The position numbers and the translations under genes are program-made. A DNA stretch of 64,000 nt, taken from the NCBI GenBank assembly GCA_007692585.1, contig REBU01000063.1:1-64000 (forward strand), in the 5' to 3' direction. Each line of letters starts with the position of its first letter. Position 1 is the first letter of the stretch. The notes under the pieces were generated by a model, which saw only the letters and a program-made list of their open reading frames with translations, ran no database searches and had not been told where the DNA came from. This DNA is from Paracoccaceae bacterium (GTDB taxonomy: Bacteria > Pseudomonadota > Alphaproteobacteria > Rhodobacterales > Rhodobacteraceae). Shown one piece after another: positions 29,002 to 36,860 of this stretch.

Positions 29002-30171
29002 TCAGGCAGCAAGGCTGGGGCGGGATTTGACAGCCGTGGCAGCCGCCTCGGCCAATGTGTCAGCCGAAATCAGCGGCAGGCCGGAGTCGTTGATGATCCG
29101 GCGGCCTTCCTCGACATTGGTGCCGGCCAGACGCACCACGACCGGCAGCGTCAGTTTCAGCTCGCGGTAAGCCTGCACCACCCCCGACGCGACCCAGTCA
29201 CAGCGATTGATGCCCGCGAAGATATTGACCAGGATCACCGACACATTCGGGTCCGACAGCACGGTGCGAAAGGCCGCGACAACCCGCTCCGGGCTTGCGC
29301 CGCCACCGATATCGAGGAAATTCGCAGGCTCGCCCCCCGCCAGCGTGATCATGTCCATCGTCGCCATTGCCAGCCCCGCGCCATTGATGATGCAGCCGAT
29401 ATCGCCCTCAAGCCCAACATAGCTCAGCCCATGTTCAGCGGCGGCATCCTCGCGCGGGTCTTCCTGGCCGGGATCACGCAGCGCGGCCACTTCGGGGCGG
29501 CGGAACAGCGCGTTGGTGTCAAAGCTCATCTTCGCATCCAGCGCGATCAGATCGCCGTCACGCTTGATCACCAGCGGGTTGATTTCAACCATCGTCGCAT
29601 CAAGATCGCGGAACGCCCGGTAGCAGGCGCGCAGCACTGTCGCGAATTGGCCGACCTGCTTGCCGGTGAAGCCCAGCTTGAAGGCCAGTTCGCGCGACTG
29701 GAAGGGCAAAAGCCCCATCGCGGGGTCGATCACCATGCGGATCAGCGCGTCGGGCTGTTCTTCGGCCAGATCCTCGATCTCCATGCCGCCTTCGCGCGAC
29801 GCCACGATCATGATGCGCTCGGACTTGCGGTCCAGCACCAGACCCAGATAAATTTCCTTCGCGATATCCGTGGCTTCCTCGACCAGCAGACGATGCACCG
29901 GCTTGCCATTGGCGTCGGTCTGCTTGGTCACCAGATTGCGCCCCAGCAGCGACAGCGCGAAGGCGCTGACCTCGGCCTCATTGCGGCAAAGCTTCACACC
30001 GCCCGCAGCACCCCGCCCGCCCGCATGGACCTGCGCCTTGACGATAACGGGGAAACCCAGCTTGCGCGCTTCATGCATCGCCTGTTCGGGCGCGAAGGCG
30101 ATGCCGCCTTGCGGCACCGGCATGCCGATCCGCCCCAGAAGCTCCTTGGCCTGATGTTCGTGAATATCCAT
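29002..30171 (-). CDS. mtkA: Malate-CoA ligase (malate thiokinase) beta subunit
   Basis: This is the ATP-grasp subunit that activates malate to malyl-CoA, 389 residues. [20 protein letters not shown] opens the ATP-grasp domain, and [10 protein letters not shown] lies near residue 46. The segment [20 protein letters not shown] is characteristic of MtkA; SucC usually reads NALYR here. The ligase domain contains [13 protein letters not shown] and [14 protein letters not shown]. It is spaced 12 nt from both mclA and mtkB. Together with MclA it converts malate to acetyl-CoA and glyoxylate, the serine-cycle step. Confidence 0.87.
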   Translation of the reverse strand: MDIHEHQAKELLGRIGMPVPQGGIAFAPEQAMHEARKLGFPVIVKAQVHAGGRGAAGGVKLCRNEAEVSAFALSLLGRNLVTKQTDANGKPVHRLLVEEATDIAKEIYLGLVLDRKSERIMIVASREGGMEIEDLAEEQPDALIRMVIDPAMGLLPFQSRELAFKLGFTGKQVGQFATVLRACYRAFRDLDATMVEINPLVIKRDGDLIALDAKMSFDTNALFRRPEVAALRDPGQEDPREDAAAEHGLSYVGLEGDIGCIINGAGLAMATMDMITLAGGEPANFLDIGGGASPERVVAAFRTVLSDPNVSVILVNIFAGINRCDWVASGVVQAYRELKLTLPVVVRLAGTNVEEGRRIINDSGLPLISADTLAEAAATAVKSRPSLAA

Positions 30172-30183
30172 GCTCCGATCTCC

Positions 30184-31158
30184 TTATTCGGCGGCTTTGG
30201 CAGGCGTGCCGCGCGCGGCAATCGCATCGGCCAGCGACAGCACATTCATCGCCATCTTCTCGGAGGCCGCGTCGATCATCTTGCCATCAAGCGCGGCCGC
30301 GCCCTTGCCCTCGGCCTCGGCCTTGCGCAATTCCTCGATGATGCGGCGTGCACGGGTGACCTCGACCTCGGGCGGGCTGAAGACCGTATTCGCCATCTCG
30401 ATCTGGCTGGGATGAATGGCCCATTTGCCCTCGAACCCCAGCGCGGCGGCGCGTTCCGCCGCCGCGATATAGCCATCGGGATCAGCGAAATCACCGAACG
30501 GGCCATCAAGCGCGCGCAGCCCGTAGGCGCGGCAGGAAATGATCATCCGCGACAGCGACGCATGCCACTGATCGCCCGGATAGGCCGGGTTCAGCCCGCC
30601 GATATTGACCGTGCGCGCCCGCATCGAGGCCGCGTAATCCGCCACCCCGAAATGCAGCGCTTCCAGCCGCGAGTCCGACGTCGCCGCATAGCGCGCGATC
30701 TCCTCGACATTGGCCATGCCCAGCGCCGTCTCGATCAGCGCCTCCAGCCCGACGCGCCGGGTCAGCCCGCAAGCCTGCTCAATCTGGTTGACCATCGCAT
30801 CGACCATATAAAGGTCGGACACGACGCCCAGTTTCGGGATCAGCAGCATATGCACGCGGTCGCCCGCCTGCTCCATCACATCGACCACATCGCGGTACAT
30901 ATATTGCGTGTCCAACCCGTTGATGCGCACGCTGACGGTCTTGCCCTTGGCTTCCCAGTCAATATCGTTCAGCGCCGCAATCGCATTCTTGCGCGCCTGC
31001 GCCTTCTCAGGCGGGGCGACCGCGTCTTCGAGGTCGAGAAACACCACATCCGCCGCACTTTCAGCGGCTTTTTCGATCATCGTGACATTGGACGCGGGCA
31101 CGGCCAGCGTCGAGCGCTGCAGGCGCTGCATGCGAAGGGGGAAAAGCGAATGGCTCAT
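30184..31158 (-). CDS. mclA: L-malyl-CoA/beta-methylmalyl-CoA lyase
   Basis: This CitE-like lyase of 324 residues cleaves malyl-CoA to acetyl-CoA and glyoxylate. Homologues also act on beta-methylmalyl-CoA and, in Chloroflexus, citramalyl-CoA. The TIM-barrel Mg2+ site is shown by VVFLDLEDAVAP (about 38-49) and LEALIETALGMANVEEIA (about 142-159). FGVADYAASMRAR and GFEGKWAIHPSQIE are further family signatures. It resembles the Methylobacterium serine-cycle MclA more than the Rhodobacter Mcl1 I remember. It lies 12 nt after sgaA and 12 nt before mtkA. Confidence 0.88.
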   Translation of the reverse strand: MSHSLFPLRMQRLQRSTLAVPASNVTMIEKAAESAADVVFLDLEDAVAPPEKAQARKNAIAALNDIDWEAKGKTVSVRINGLDTQYMYRDVVDVMEQAGDRVHMLLIPKLGVVSDLYMVDAMVNQIEQACGLTRRVGLEALIETALGMANVEEIARYAATSDSRLEALHFGVADYAASMRARTVNIGGLNPAYPGDQWHASLSRMIISCRAYGLRALDGPFGDFADPDGYIAAAERAAALGFEGKWAIHPSQIEMANTVFSPPEVEVTRARRIIEELRKAEAEGKGAAALDGKMIDAASEKMAMNVLSLADAIAARGTPAKAAE

Positions 31159-31170
31159 GAGGGTCGGTCC

Positions 31171-32370
31171 TTATTCAGCGGCTATGGCAAGGGCGGGGGC
31201 GGGGACATGGGCTGCGAAAACCTGTTGCGCGGCCGCAAGCCCCGCCCCCAGATCGACCCGCGCGCCGGCGGCTTTCAGCGACAGTTCAGCAATCCCGAGC
31301 GCGGTCAGACACATGCCCTCGTTCAGATCGCCCAGGTGACCGATGCGGAAAGCCCGGCCCGCCAGCGGCCCGAGGCCCCCGCCGAAATGCGTGTTGTAGC
31401 GGTTGCGGGCGATGTCGATCACCTCGCGCGCATCCACATCCTGCGGTGTGCGGATCGCGGTCACCGTGTCAGAGGCGAAAATCCGGTGCTCGGCCACAGT
31501 CTGCAGCCCCATCGCGGCCACACCCGCGCGGACGCCCTCGGCCAGACGGTGATGGCGGGCGAAGACATTGCCCAGACCCTCCGCCTGCAACCGCGCAAGC
31601 GCGGCGCGCAACCCATGCAGCAGCTGCGCAGGCGGGGTGAAGCAGAACGAACCGGCCTCATGCGCGTTCAGCATCGCCCGCAGGTCCAGAAAACTGCGCG
31701 GCAAGCTGCTGTCCTCCATCGCGGCAATTGCGCGCGGACTGGCAGCAAGGATGCCCAGACCCGCCGGGCACATCAGCCCTTTCTGGCTGCCCGCGATCGC
31801 CAGATCGACGCCCCAGGCGTCCATCTCGAAGCGGATCGAGCCGATGGAAGACACGCCATCGACAAACAGCAGCGCATCATGGAAACACGCATCCATCGCG
31901 TGCCGCACGCCCGCCACATCCGACGTGACGCCAGTCGCAGTCTCGTTATGGGTGACGAACACCGCCTTGATCTCGCCATGACGATCCGCACCCAGACGGC
32001 GCTCGATCTCGCGCACAGGGCAAGGCGCGCCCCAGGCCACGTCAATCGCCTCGACCCGCAGCCCCAGCGCCTGGGCCATCTGCGCCCAGAGCGTCGAGAA
32101 CTGCCCATGCCGCGCCATCAGCACCTTGTCACCGGGCGAAAGCGTGTTGACGATGGCCGCTTCCCAGGCGGCGGTGCCAGAGCCGGGCAGCAGGGCGATC
32201 CGGGCCGTGCGCGTGCCGAAGACCGGCTTCAACCCGTCCAGCACTGGCTGCAACAGCGCCGCGAAATCAGGCGCGCGGTGGTCCTGCATCGGCACGATCA
32301 TCGCGCGCTGAACATCAGCGGGCACATTGGTCGGGCCGGGAATGAAAAGATGGGCAGTGCCAGTCTGCAT
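31171..32370 (-). CDS. sgaA: Serine-glyoxylate aminotransferase
   Basis: This is a class V PLP aminotransferase of 399 residues that makes glycine from glyoxylate with serine as amino donor. FIPGPTNVP opens the protein, GSGTAAWEAAIVNTL lies near 64-78, VTHNETATGVTSD near 142-154, and the PLP Lys sits in AGSQKGLMCPAG (about 195). RIGHLGDLNE closes the active site. The family also includes aspartate-glyoxylate aminotransferase (BhcA), but no bhcBCD genes are present here. It is the first gene of the cluster; its ribosome-binding site (AGGGAGGA) lies in the loop of a strong hairpin. Confidence 0.86.
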   Translation of the reverse strand: MQTGTAHLFIPGPTNVPADVQRAMIVPMQDHRAPDFAALLQPVLDGLKPVFGTRTARIALLPGSGTAAWEAAIVNTLSPGDKVLMARHGQFSTLWAQMAQALGLRVEAIDVAWGAPCPVREIERRLGADRHGEIKAVFVTHNETATGVTSDVAGVRHAMDACFHDALLFVDGVSSIGSIRFEMDAWGVDLAIAGSQKGLMCPAGLGILAASPRAIAAMEDSSLPRSFLDLRAMLNAHEAGSFCFTPPAQLLHGLRAALARLQAEGLGNVFARHHRLAEGVRAGVAAMGLQTVAEHRIFASDTVTAIRTPQDVDAREVIDIARNRYNTHFGGGLGPLAGRAFRIGHLGDLNEGMCLTALGIAELSLKAAGARVDLGAGLAAAQQVFAAHVPAPALAIAAE

Positions 32371-32401
32371 GGTTGTATCCTCCCTGATATTACAACCATG
32401 C
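32367..32401 (-). promoter_or_regulatory. Hairpin enclosing the sgaA ribosome-binding site and start codon
   Basis: Perfect 11-bp arms GCATGGTTGTA (32367-32377) and TACAACCATGC (32391-32401) enclose a 13-nt loop. In the minus-strand mRNA the loop carries the Shine-Dalgarno AGGGAGGA and the 3' arm carries the ATG at 32370-32368. The structure could gate translation of the first gene of the cluster; as DNA it could also be a protein-binding site. Both roles are inferred. Confidence 0.65.
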
Positions 32402-32441
32402 CAGAGCGTCTGCGCTTGCTGCCAATGAAACCGGGTTCTGC

Positions 32442-32461
32442 TGTAAATGCGAGAGTTTACA
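32442..32461. promoter_or_regulatory. Inverted repeat, candidate ScfR-type operator 1
   Basis: TGTAAA (32442-32447) and TTTACA (32456-32461) are separated by 8 nt in the 158-bp divergent gap between sgaA and the regulator gene. The half-sites are the same as in the second site at 32482. Confidence 0.6.
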
Positions 32462-32481
32462 GAAATGATTTTTAGTTATAT

Positions 32482-32494
32482 TGTAAACTTTACA
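32482..32494. promoter_or_regulatory. Palindrome, candidate ScfR-type operator 2
   Basis: TGTAAA-C-TTTACA is a perfect 13-bp palindrome centred 41 nt before the regulator start codon. RamB/PccR-family proteins are known to bind TTTGCAAA-like repeats, and TTTACA/TGTAAA is a close variant. Autoregulation plus control of sgaA is the likely use (inferred). Confidence 0.6.
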
Positions 32495-32528
32495 TTCTGA
32501 ATCACGTTATGCCCGCGAGAGTGCCGCC

Positions 32529-33935
32529 ATGCGCAAGACCTTCATCGGACCCCGCCTGCGCCGCTTGCGGCAGGACGCTGGCGAAACCCAAAGCGCCATG
32601 GCCAAAAGGCTAGGGATTTCATCGGCTTATGTGAATCTGCTGGAAAACAACCAGCGCTCGGTTTCGGTGACGATCCTGTTGCGGGTGTTCGAGCAATATG
32701 GTGTCGACTGGCATGACATTTCGGATGAAGGCACCAGCGCGCGGCTGGCCGATCTGCGCGGCGCGCTGCAAGACCCGCTCTTTGACGATACCCGCCCCGA
32801 TCTGCACGAATTGCGCGCCGCGCAGAATCACGCGCCCACGCTGATGGAAGCCTTCCTGCGCCTGCACCGCGCCTATCACAGCGCGACCGACCAGCTCATG
32901 GCGCTCGCCGCCCATCCCGGCGAGGCCGAGCCGATCTTCAACGCCTCGGCCGAAGGGGCCGTGCATCACTTCTTCCGCCGACAGCGCAATTACTTCCCGT
33001 CGCTGGAACGCGCCGCGACAGAACTTTGGGGCCATGAGGCCCCCGCAACCGATGACCTTTATGCCGCGCTCAAGACCCGCCTGAACCTGCGCCACGGCAT
33101 CACGGTGCGCGTCGTCCATGTCAGCGCCCTGCCCAAGACATTGCGCCAGTATTCTCAGGCCCGCGCCGAAGTCCTGCTGTCGGAAGCGCTCGATCATCCC
33201 AACCGGGTGTTTCAGCTGGTGCATGTGCTGGGGCTGATCGAATGCCGCACAATCCTCGAATCGCTGCTCGACAGCTCGGGAATCGAGGATGAACAGGGCC
33301 GCGTGCGCTGCAAGGTCGAGCTCGCCAATTACTTCGCGGCTGCCGCGCTGATGCCCTATGACGACTTTCTGACCGAGGCGCGCAACTCGAAATACGATTT
33401 CGACTATCTCGCGACCCGCTTCGGCGTCAGCTTCGAACAGGCCTGCCACCGCGCCACGGCCCTGCAACGCGAAGGCGCGCAGGGCGTGCCGTTCTTCTTT
33501 CTGCGCCTCGACAAGGCAGGCAATGTCACCAAACGCTTCAATGCCACCGATTTTCATCTGGCCGAATATGGCGGGGCCTGCCCGAAACTCGATGTGCACA
33601 TGACCTTCCGGCTGCCGGGCCGGATCGTGTCGCAAGTGGTAGAAATGCCTGACAGTTCACAATATTTCGTCTTCGCCCGCACTGTCGACCGACCGACTTT
33701 TGAACGCCACGGCCAGGACAACCGGCTGGCAGTCGCCATGGGCTGCACCATCGGGCATGCAACGGAAATCGGCTACGCCGAAGGGATCGCGCTGAACGGG
33801 GCGCAGGCCACCCCCATCGGGATCAACTGCCGCATCTGCCCGCGCGCAGGCTGCGAACAACGCGCCCATCAGGCCAGCGTGCTCAAGACCGCCGTTGACG
33901 AAAGCCGCCGCGGCGCCACGCGCTATGATGCCTGA
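32529..33935 (+). CDS. ScfR/RamB/PccR-type short-chain acyl-CoA metabolism regulator
   Basis: This 468-residue regulator has an N-terminal XRE helix-turn-helix (about 8-62, with RLGISSAYVNLLENNQRSVS). The central IrrE-like domain has lost the HExxH protease motif (FQLVHVLGLIE, about 229-239). The C-terminal DUF2083-type region ends with a Cys cluster, CRICPRAGCEQRA (about 436-448). Homologues (PccR, RamB) sense short-chain acyl-CoA and control propionate or acetate genes. Its divergence from sgaA makes it the likely regulator of the malyl-CoA/mesaconyl-CoA cluster. Direction of control is not known. Confidence 0.88.
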   Translation: MRKTFIGPRLRRLRQDAGETQSAMAKRLGISSAYVNLLENNQRSVSVTILLRVFEQYGVDWHDISDEGTSARLADLRGALQDPLFDDTRPDLHELRAAQNHAPTLMEAFLRLHRAYHSATDQLMALAAHPGEAEPIFNASAEGAVHHFFRRQRNYFPSLERAATELWGHEAPATDDLYAALKTRLNLRHGITVRVVHVSALPKTLRQYSQARAEVLLSEALDHPNRVFQLVHVLGLIECRTILESLLDSSGIEDEQGRVRCKVELANYFAAAALMPYDDFLTEARNSKYDFDYLATRFGVSFEQACHRATALQREGAQGVPFFFLRLDKAGNVTKRFNATDFHLAEYGGACPKLDVHMTFRLPGRIVSQVVEMPDSSQYFVFARTVDRPTFERHGQDNRLAVAMGCTIGHATEIGYAEGIALNGAQATPIGINCRICPRAGCEQRAHQASVLKTAVDESRRGATRYDA

Positions 33936-34000
33936 GCGACACAACTTATGGTGGTCCTGCGCGATTAATATCACCTTCACCTTCGCAAAGTAGGCTTCAT

Positions 34001-34046
34001 CGCTAAGATGCGCGGAGCTGGGTCACAAATTCGCTGCATCTCAGCG
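34001..34046. repeat. Imperfect inverted repeat upstream of the hybrid kinase gene
   Basis: CGCTAAGATGC (34001-34011) and GCATCTCAGCG (34036-34046) pair at 10 of 11 positions around a 24-nt spacer, 35 nt before the kinase start. It could be an operator or a 5' leader hairpin; nothing else in the 145-bp gap stands out. Confidence 0.35.
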
Positions 34047-34080
34047 TTCTGATACGGACCAGGGGCATGATTCGCAGGCT

Positions 34081-36747
34081 ATGACAGACTATTTTGACCT
34101 CTCGCCTGATCCTGGCGCTTTCCTGACGGCAGATGGCCGCTTTGAAGCCGTCAATCGTCGCTGGATCACAGCGCTGGGCTGGAGCGCCCAGGCCCTGATC
34201 GAACGTGTGTTTTGCGATCTTGTGCACCCCGAAGACCGCGCGACCCTGAAATCCGTGCTCAGCGGACTGACCGCAGACTATCCCCATGTCCGATGCGGCG
34301 CGCGCCTGCTGCGGGCGAATGGGGGCTGGCAGCCGCTTGATCTCAGCCTGCGGAAATATCTCGATACGGGGCACACAGCGATCACGGCACGCCATGTCAC
34401 ACCCGACCACGCAAGGCTGCGCATGGCTCTCGAAGCGCTGCCGGACGGATTCATTCTCTATGACGCGGAAAACCGCCTTCTGACCTGCAACACCCGGTTT
34501 CGCGAACTGTTCGACCCGATCGCCCACATCCTGCATCCCGGCGCCTCTCTGGCCGACGTGCTCAGCGCCATGATTGCAAAACGGGTTTTCCCGGATGCAG
34601 ACGGGCAGGAAAAGGCATGGTTCGATCATTATGCCAAGCCACCGCCAGACACAGGCCTCGAATACGAAGTGCGTTTTCACGGCGAACGCTGGCTGCGCGT
34701 CAATGAACGCCGCACACCCGACGGCGGGCGTGTGGCGCTGTGTATCGACATCACGCAGCAGGTCAAAAGCCGTATCCGCACGAAAACCGCCGAAGCCGCA
34801 GCACATAGCGCGCGCGAAAGACTGACCGCCGCAATCGAAGCGCTGGAAGATGGCTTTGTTCTCTGTGATGCCGAAGACCGGCTGATCCTGTGCAACCGGC
34901 GCTACAAGGAAATCCACGCGCCGATCCGCGATCTGATCACGCCGGGCGTCCATTATGGCGAAATCCTGCGCGCCGGGCTGAAACATCAGCTCTTTCCGGA
35001 TGCCGTCGGGCACGAGGAAGACTGGTATGCCCGCAACATCGCCACGCCCCCACCAGACGGGCATGAACTGGAAGTCGGCCTTCAGGATGGCCGCTGGATC
35101 CGCGTGGTGGAACGGCCCACCCCCGAAGGCGGGCGCGTCGGACTGCGGATCGACATCACCCATCAGGTCGAAAGCCGCCACCGCGCCGAGCTCGCCGAAG
35201 CCGATGCCCGCGCTGCCCGTGAACGGCTCAGCTCCGCAATCGAAGCGCTGGAAGACGGTTTCGTGCTCTTTGACGCGGAGGACCGATTGGTGATGTGCAA
35301 CCGGAAATATCGCGAAACCTATCCGGCCGCGGCCTCGGTCATGCAACCCGGCACCCGATTCGAAACGATCCTGCGCACCAGTGCCGAAAATGGCGAGATC
35401 GCCGATGCGGTCGGACGCGTCGATGACTGGCTTGCCGCCCGGCTCCAACAGCACAGCGCGGCATCCGGTACGTTCGAGCAGCATCTCAATGACGGGCGCG
35501 TGTTGCGGATCTACGAGACCCAGACCGCTGATGGCGGCCGCGTAGGACTGCGAATCGATGTCACCGAACTGCACCAGGCCCGCCAGCGCGCCGAAGCCGC
35601 CAGCCGCGCGAAATCGCATTTCCTGTCCAATATGAGCCACGAGATCCGCACGCCGCTCAATGCGGTGCTGGGTATGGCCGATCTGCTGGCCGAATCTCCT
35701 CTCGCGCCCGATCAGCAGGACATGCTCAACACGATCCGCGACTCCGGCTGGAGCCTCTTGTCACTCATCAATGATATCCTCGACCTCGCGCGGGTGGAGG
35801 CCGGCAAACTGACGCTGGAAGAAGAACCCTTCGTTCCCGCCGATCTGATCGACAGGATCATCGCGCTGCACGGCGCCAATGCCCGCAGCAAGACCGTCAC
35901 GCTCAGCGTCGATCAGACCCCCGAGACCTGCCTCGCGCGGCTGGGCGATGCATCACGCATCGCCCAGATCCTGCATAATGTGATCGGCAATGCAGTGAAA
36001 TTCACCGATCAGGGCGAGATCCGCCTGACTGTAGATGCGCGTAGCGCTGAGGCCATCATTTTCCGCGTTGCCGATACCGGAATCGGGATGACCGATGAAC
36101 AGCTGACACGGATTTTCGACCCGTTCGAGCAGGCCGAAGCTGGCACCACCCGCCGTTTCGGCGGCACCGGGCTGGGGATGTCCATCGTTCAGCGCCTGGT
36201 GCGCATGATGAATGGTCAGATCACGGTCACAAGCGCGCTCTCGCAAGGCACCACCATCACGATCCGCCTTGGCCTGCCGATGACAGAACAGACTCTCAAA
36301 CGGCCACGCAAGCCCGAAGGCGCTGCCGGGCCCGGTCTGATCAACCTCGCCAACTGTCATATCCTCGTTGTCGATGACAATGCCGCCAATCGCAAGATCC
36401 TCGCGGCGTATCTGGGAAAGCTGCGGCTGACTGCGGAATTTGCGGTCAACGGCGCGGAAGCCTGCGCGCTGTGGCAAAACACAGCATACGATCTGATCCT
36501 TATGGATATCTCAATGCCAGTCATGGGCGGGGTCGAAGCGCTTGGCGAAATGCAGAAACTGAGCAAGGCCACAGGCCGCCCGAGCCCCAAAGTGATCGCC
36601 GTGACCGCGAATGTCATGCATGAGCAGGTCGCACAATACCGCGCTCAGGGGTTCATCGACATCATCCACAAGCCGATCCGTTTCAGCGATCTGAAAGCTA
36701 CATTGCGCCGCCATACAACAGAAACCCAGTCCCGCATCAGCGTGTAA
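34081..36747 (+). CDS. Multi-PAS hybrid sensor histidine kinase
   Basis: This soluble 888-residue hybrid kinase has no membrane segment. A first PAS lies at about 1-115. Three PAS repeats begin near residues 118, 258 and 385, each with a form of AIEALEDGFVLCDAEDRL. The HisKA domain has the phospho-accepting His in SHEIRTPLNAVLG (about 519). The ATPase domain (about 630-745) has NAVKF, DTGIGM and GGTGLGM. A receiver domain (about 770-885) has VVDDN and the phospho-Asp in LILMDISMP. No response regulator lies next to it, so its output partner is unknown. The input is presumably cytosolic. Confidence 0.9.
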   Translation: MTDYFDLSPDPGAFLTADGRFEAVNRRWITALGWSAQALIERVFCDLVHPEDRATLKSVLSGLTADYPHVRCGARLLRANGGWQPLDLSLRKYLDTGHTAITARHVTPDHARLRMALEALPDGFILYDAENRLLTCNTRFRELFDPIAHILHPGASLADVLSAMIAKRVFPDADGQEKAWFDHYAKPPPDTGLEYEVRFHGERWLRVNERRTPDGGRVALCIDITQQVKSRIRTKTAEAAAHSARERLTAAIEALEDGFVLCDAEDRLILCNRRYKEIHAPIRDLITPGVHYGEILRAGLKHQLFPDAVGHEEDWYARNIATPPPDGHELEVGLQDGRWIRVVERPTPEGGRVGLRIDITHQVESRHRAELAEADARAARERLSSAIEALEDGFVLFDAEDRLVMCNRKYRETYPAAASVMQPGTRFETILRTSAENGEIADAVGRVDDWLAARLQQHSAASGTFEQHLNDGRVLRIYETQTADGGRVGLRIDVTELHQARQRAEAASRAKSHFLSNMSHEIRTPLNAVLGMADLLAESPLAPDQQDMLNTIRDSGWSLLSLINDILDLARVEAGKLTLEEEPFVPADLIDRIIALHGANARSKTVTLSVDQTPETCLARLGDASRIAQILHNVIGNAVKFTDQGEIRLTVDARSAEAIIFRVADTGIGMTDEQLTRIFDPFEQAEAGTTRRFGGTGLGMSIVQRLVRMMNGQITVTSALSQGTTITIRLGLPMTEQTLKRPRKPEGAAGPGLINLANCHILVVDDNAANRKILAAYLGKLRLTAEFAVNGAEACALWQNTAYDLILMDISMPVMGGVEALGEMQKLSKATGRPSPKVIAVTANVMHEQVAQYRAQGFIDIIHKPIRFSDLKATLRRHTTETQSRISV

Positions 36748-36860
36748 CCTCCCTGTCGGCCAGCACAGGGCAGAGCGCGATCGTCGTCAAGCGGCTTCAG
36801 ATCATTTGCCGCACGCCCTGAGACAGGCGCACAGCATCCTTCGGGCGCGGCCCCGCCATC

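Noticed and set aside
28093-30171. Succinate-CoA ligase (sucCD) as identity for mtkBA
   Set aside because: The sequence segments match malate thiokinase better, the gene order is mtkA then mtkB beside mclA and sgaA, and no TCA genes are near. Some succinate activity cannot be excluded.
31171-32370. BhcA (aspartate-glyoxylate aminotransferase of the beta-hydroxyaspartate cycle) as identity for sgaA
   Set aside because: The bhcB, bhcC, bhcD genes and the usual IclR-type regulator are absent, whereas serine-cycle partners are adjacent.
28102-32475. A 1457-codon plus-strand open frame running antisense to the glyoxylate cluster
   Set aside because: It is the mirror of well-conserved minus-strand genes. 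Its product is rich in Arg, His, Gln and Asp with no domain, which is the usual artefact of high-GC coding DNA.
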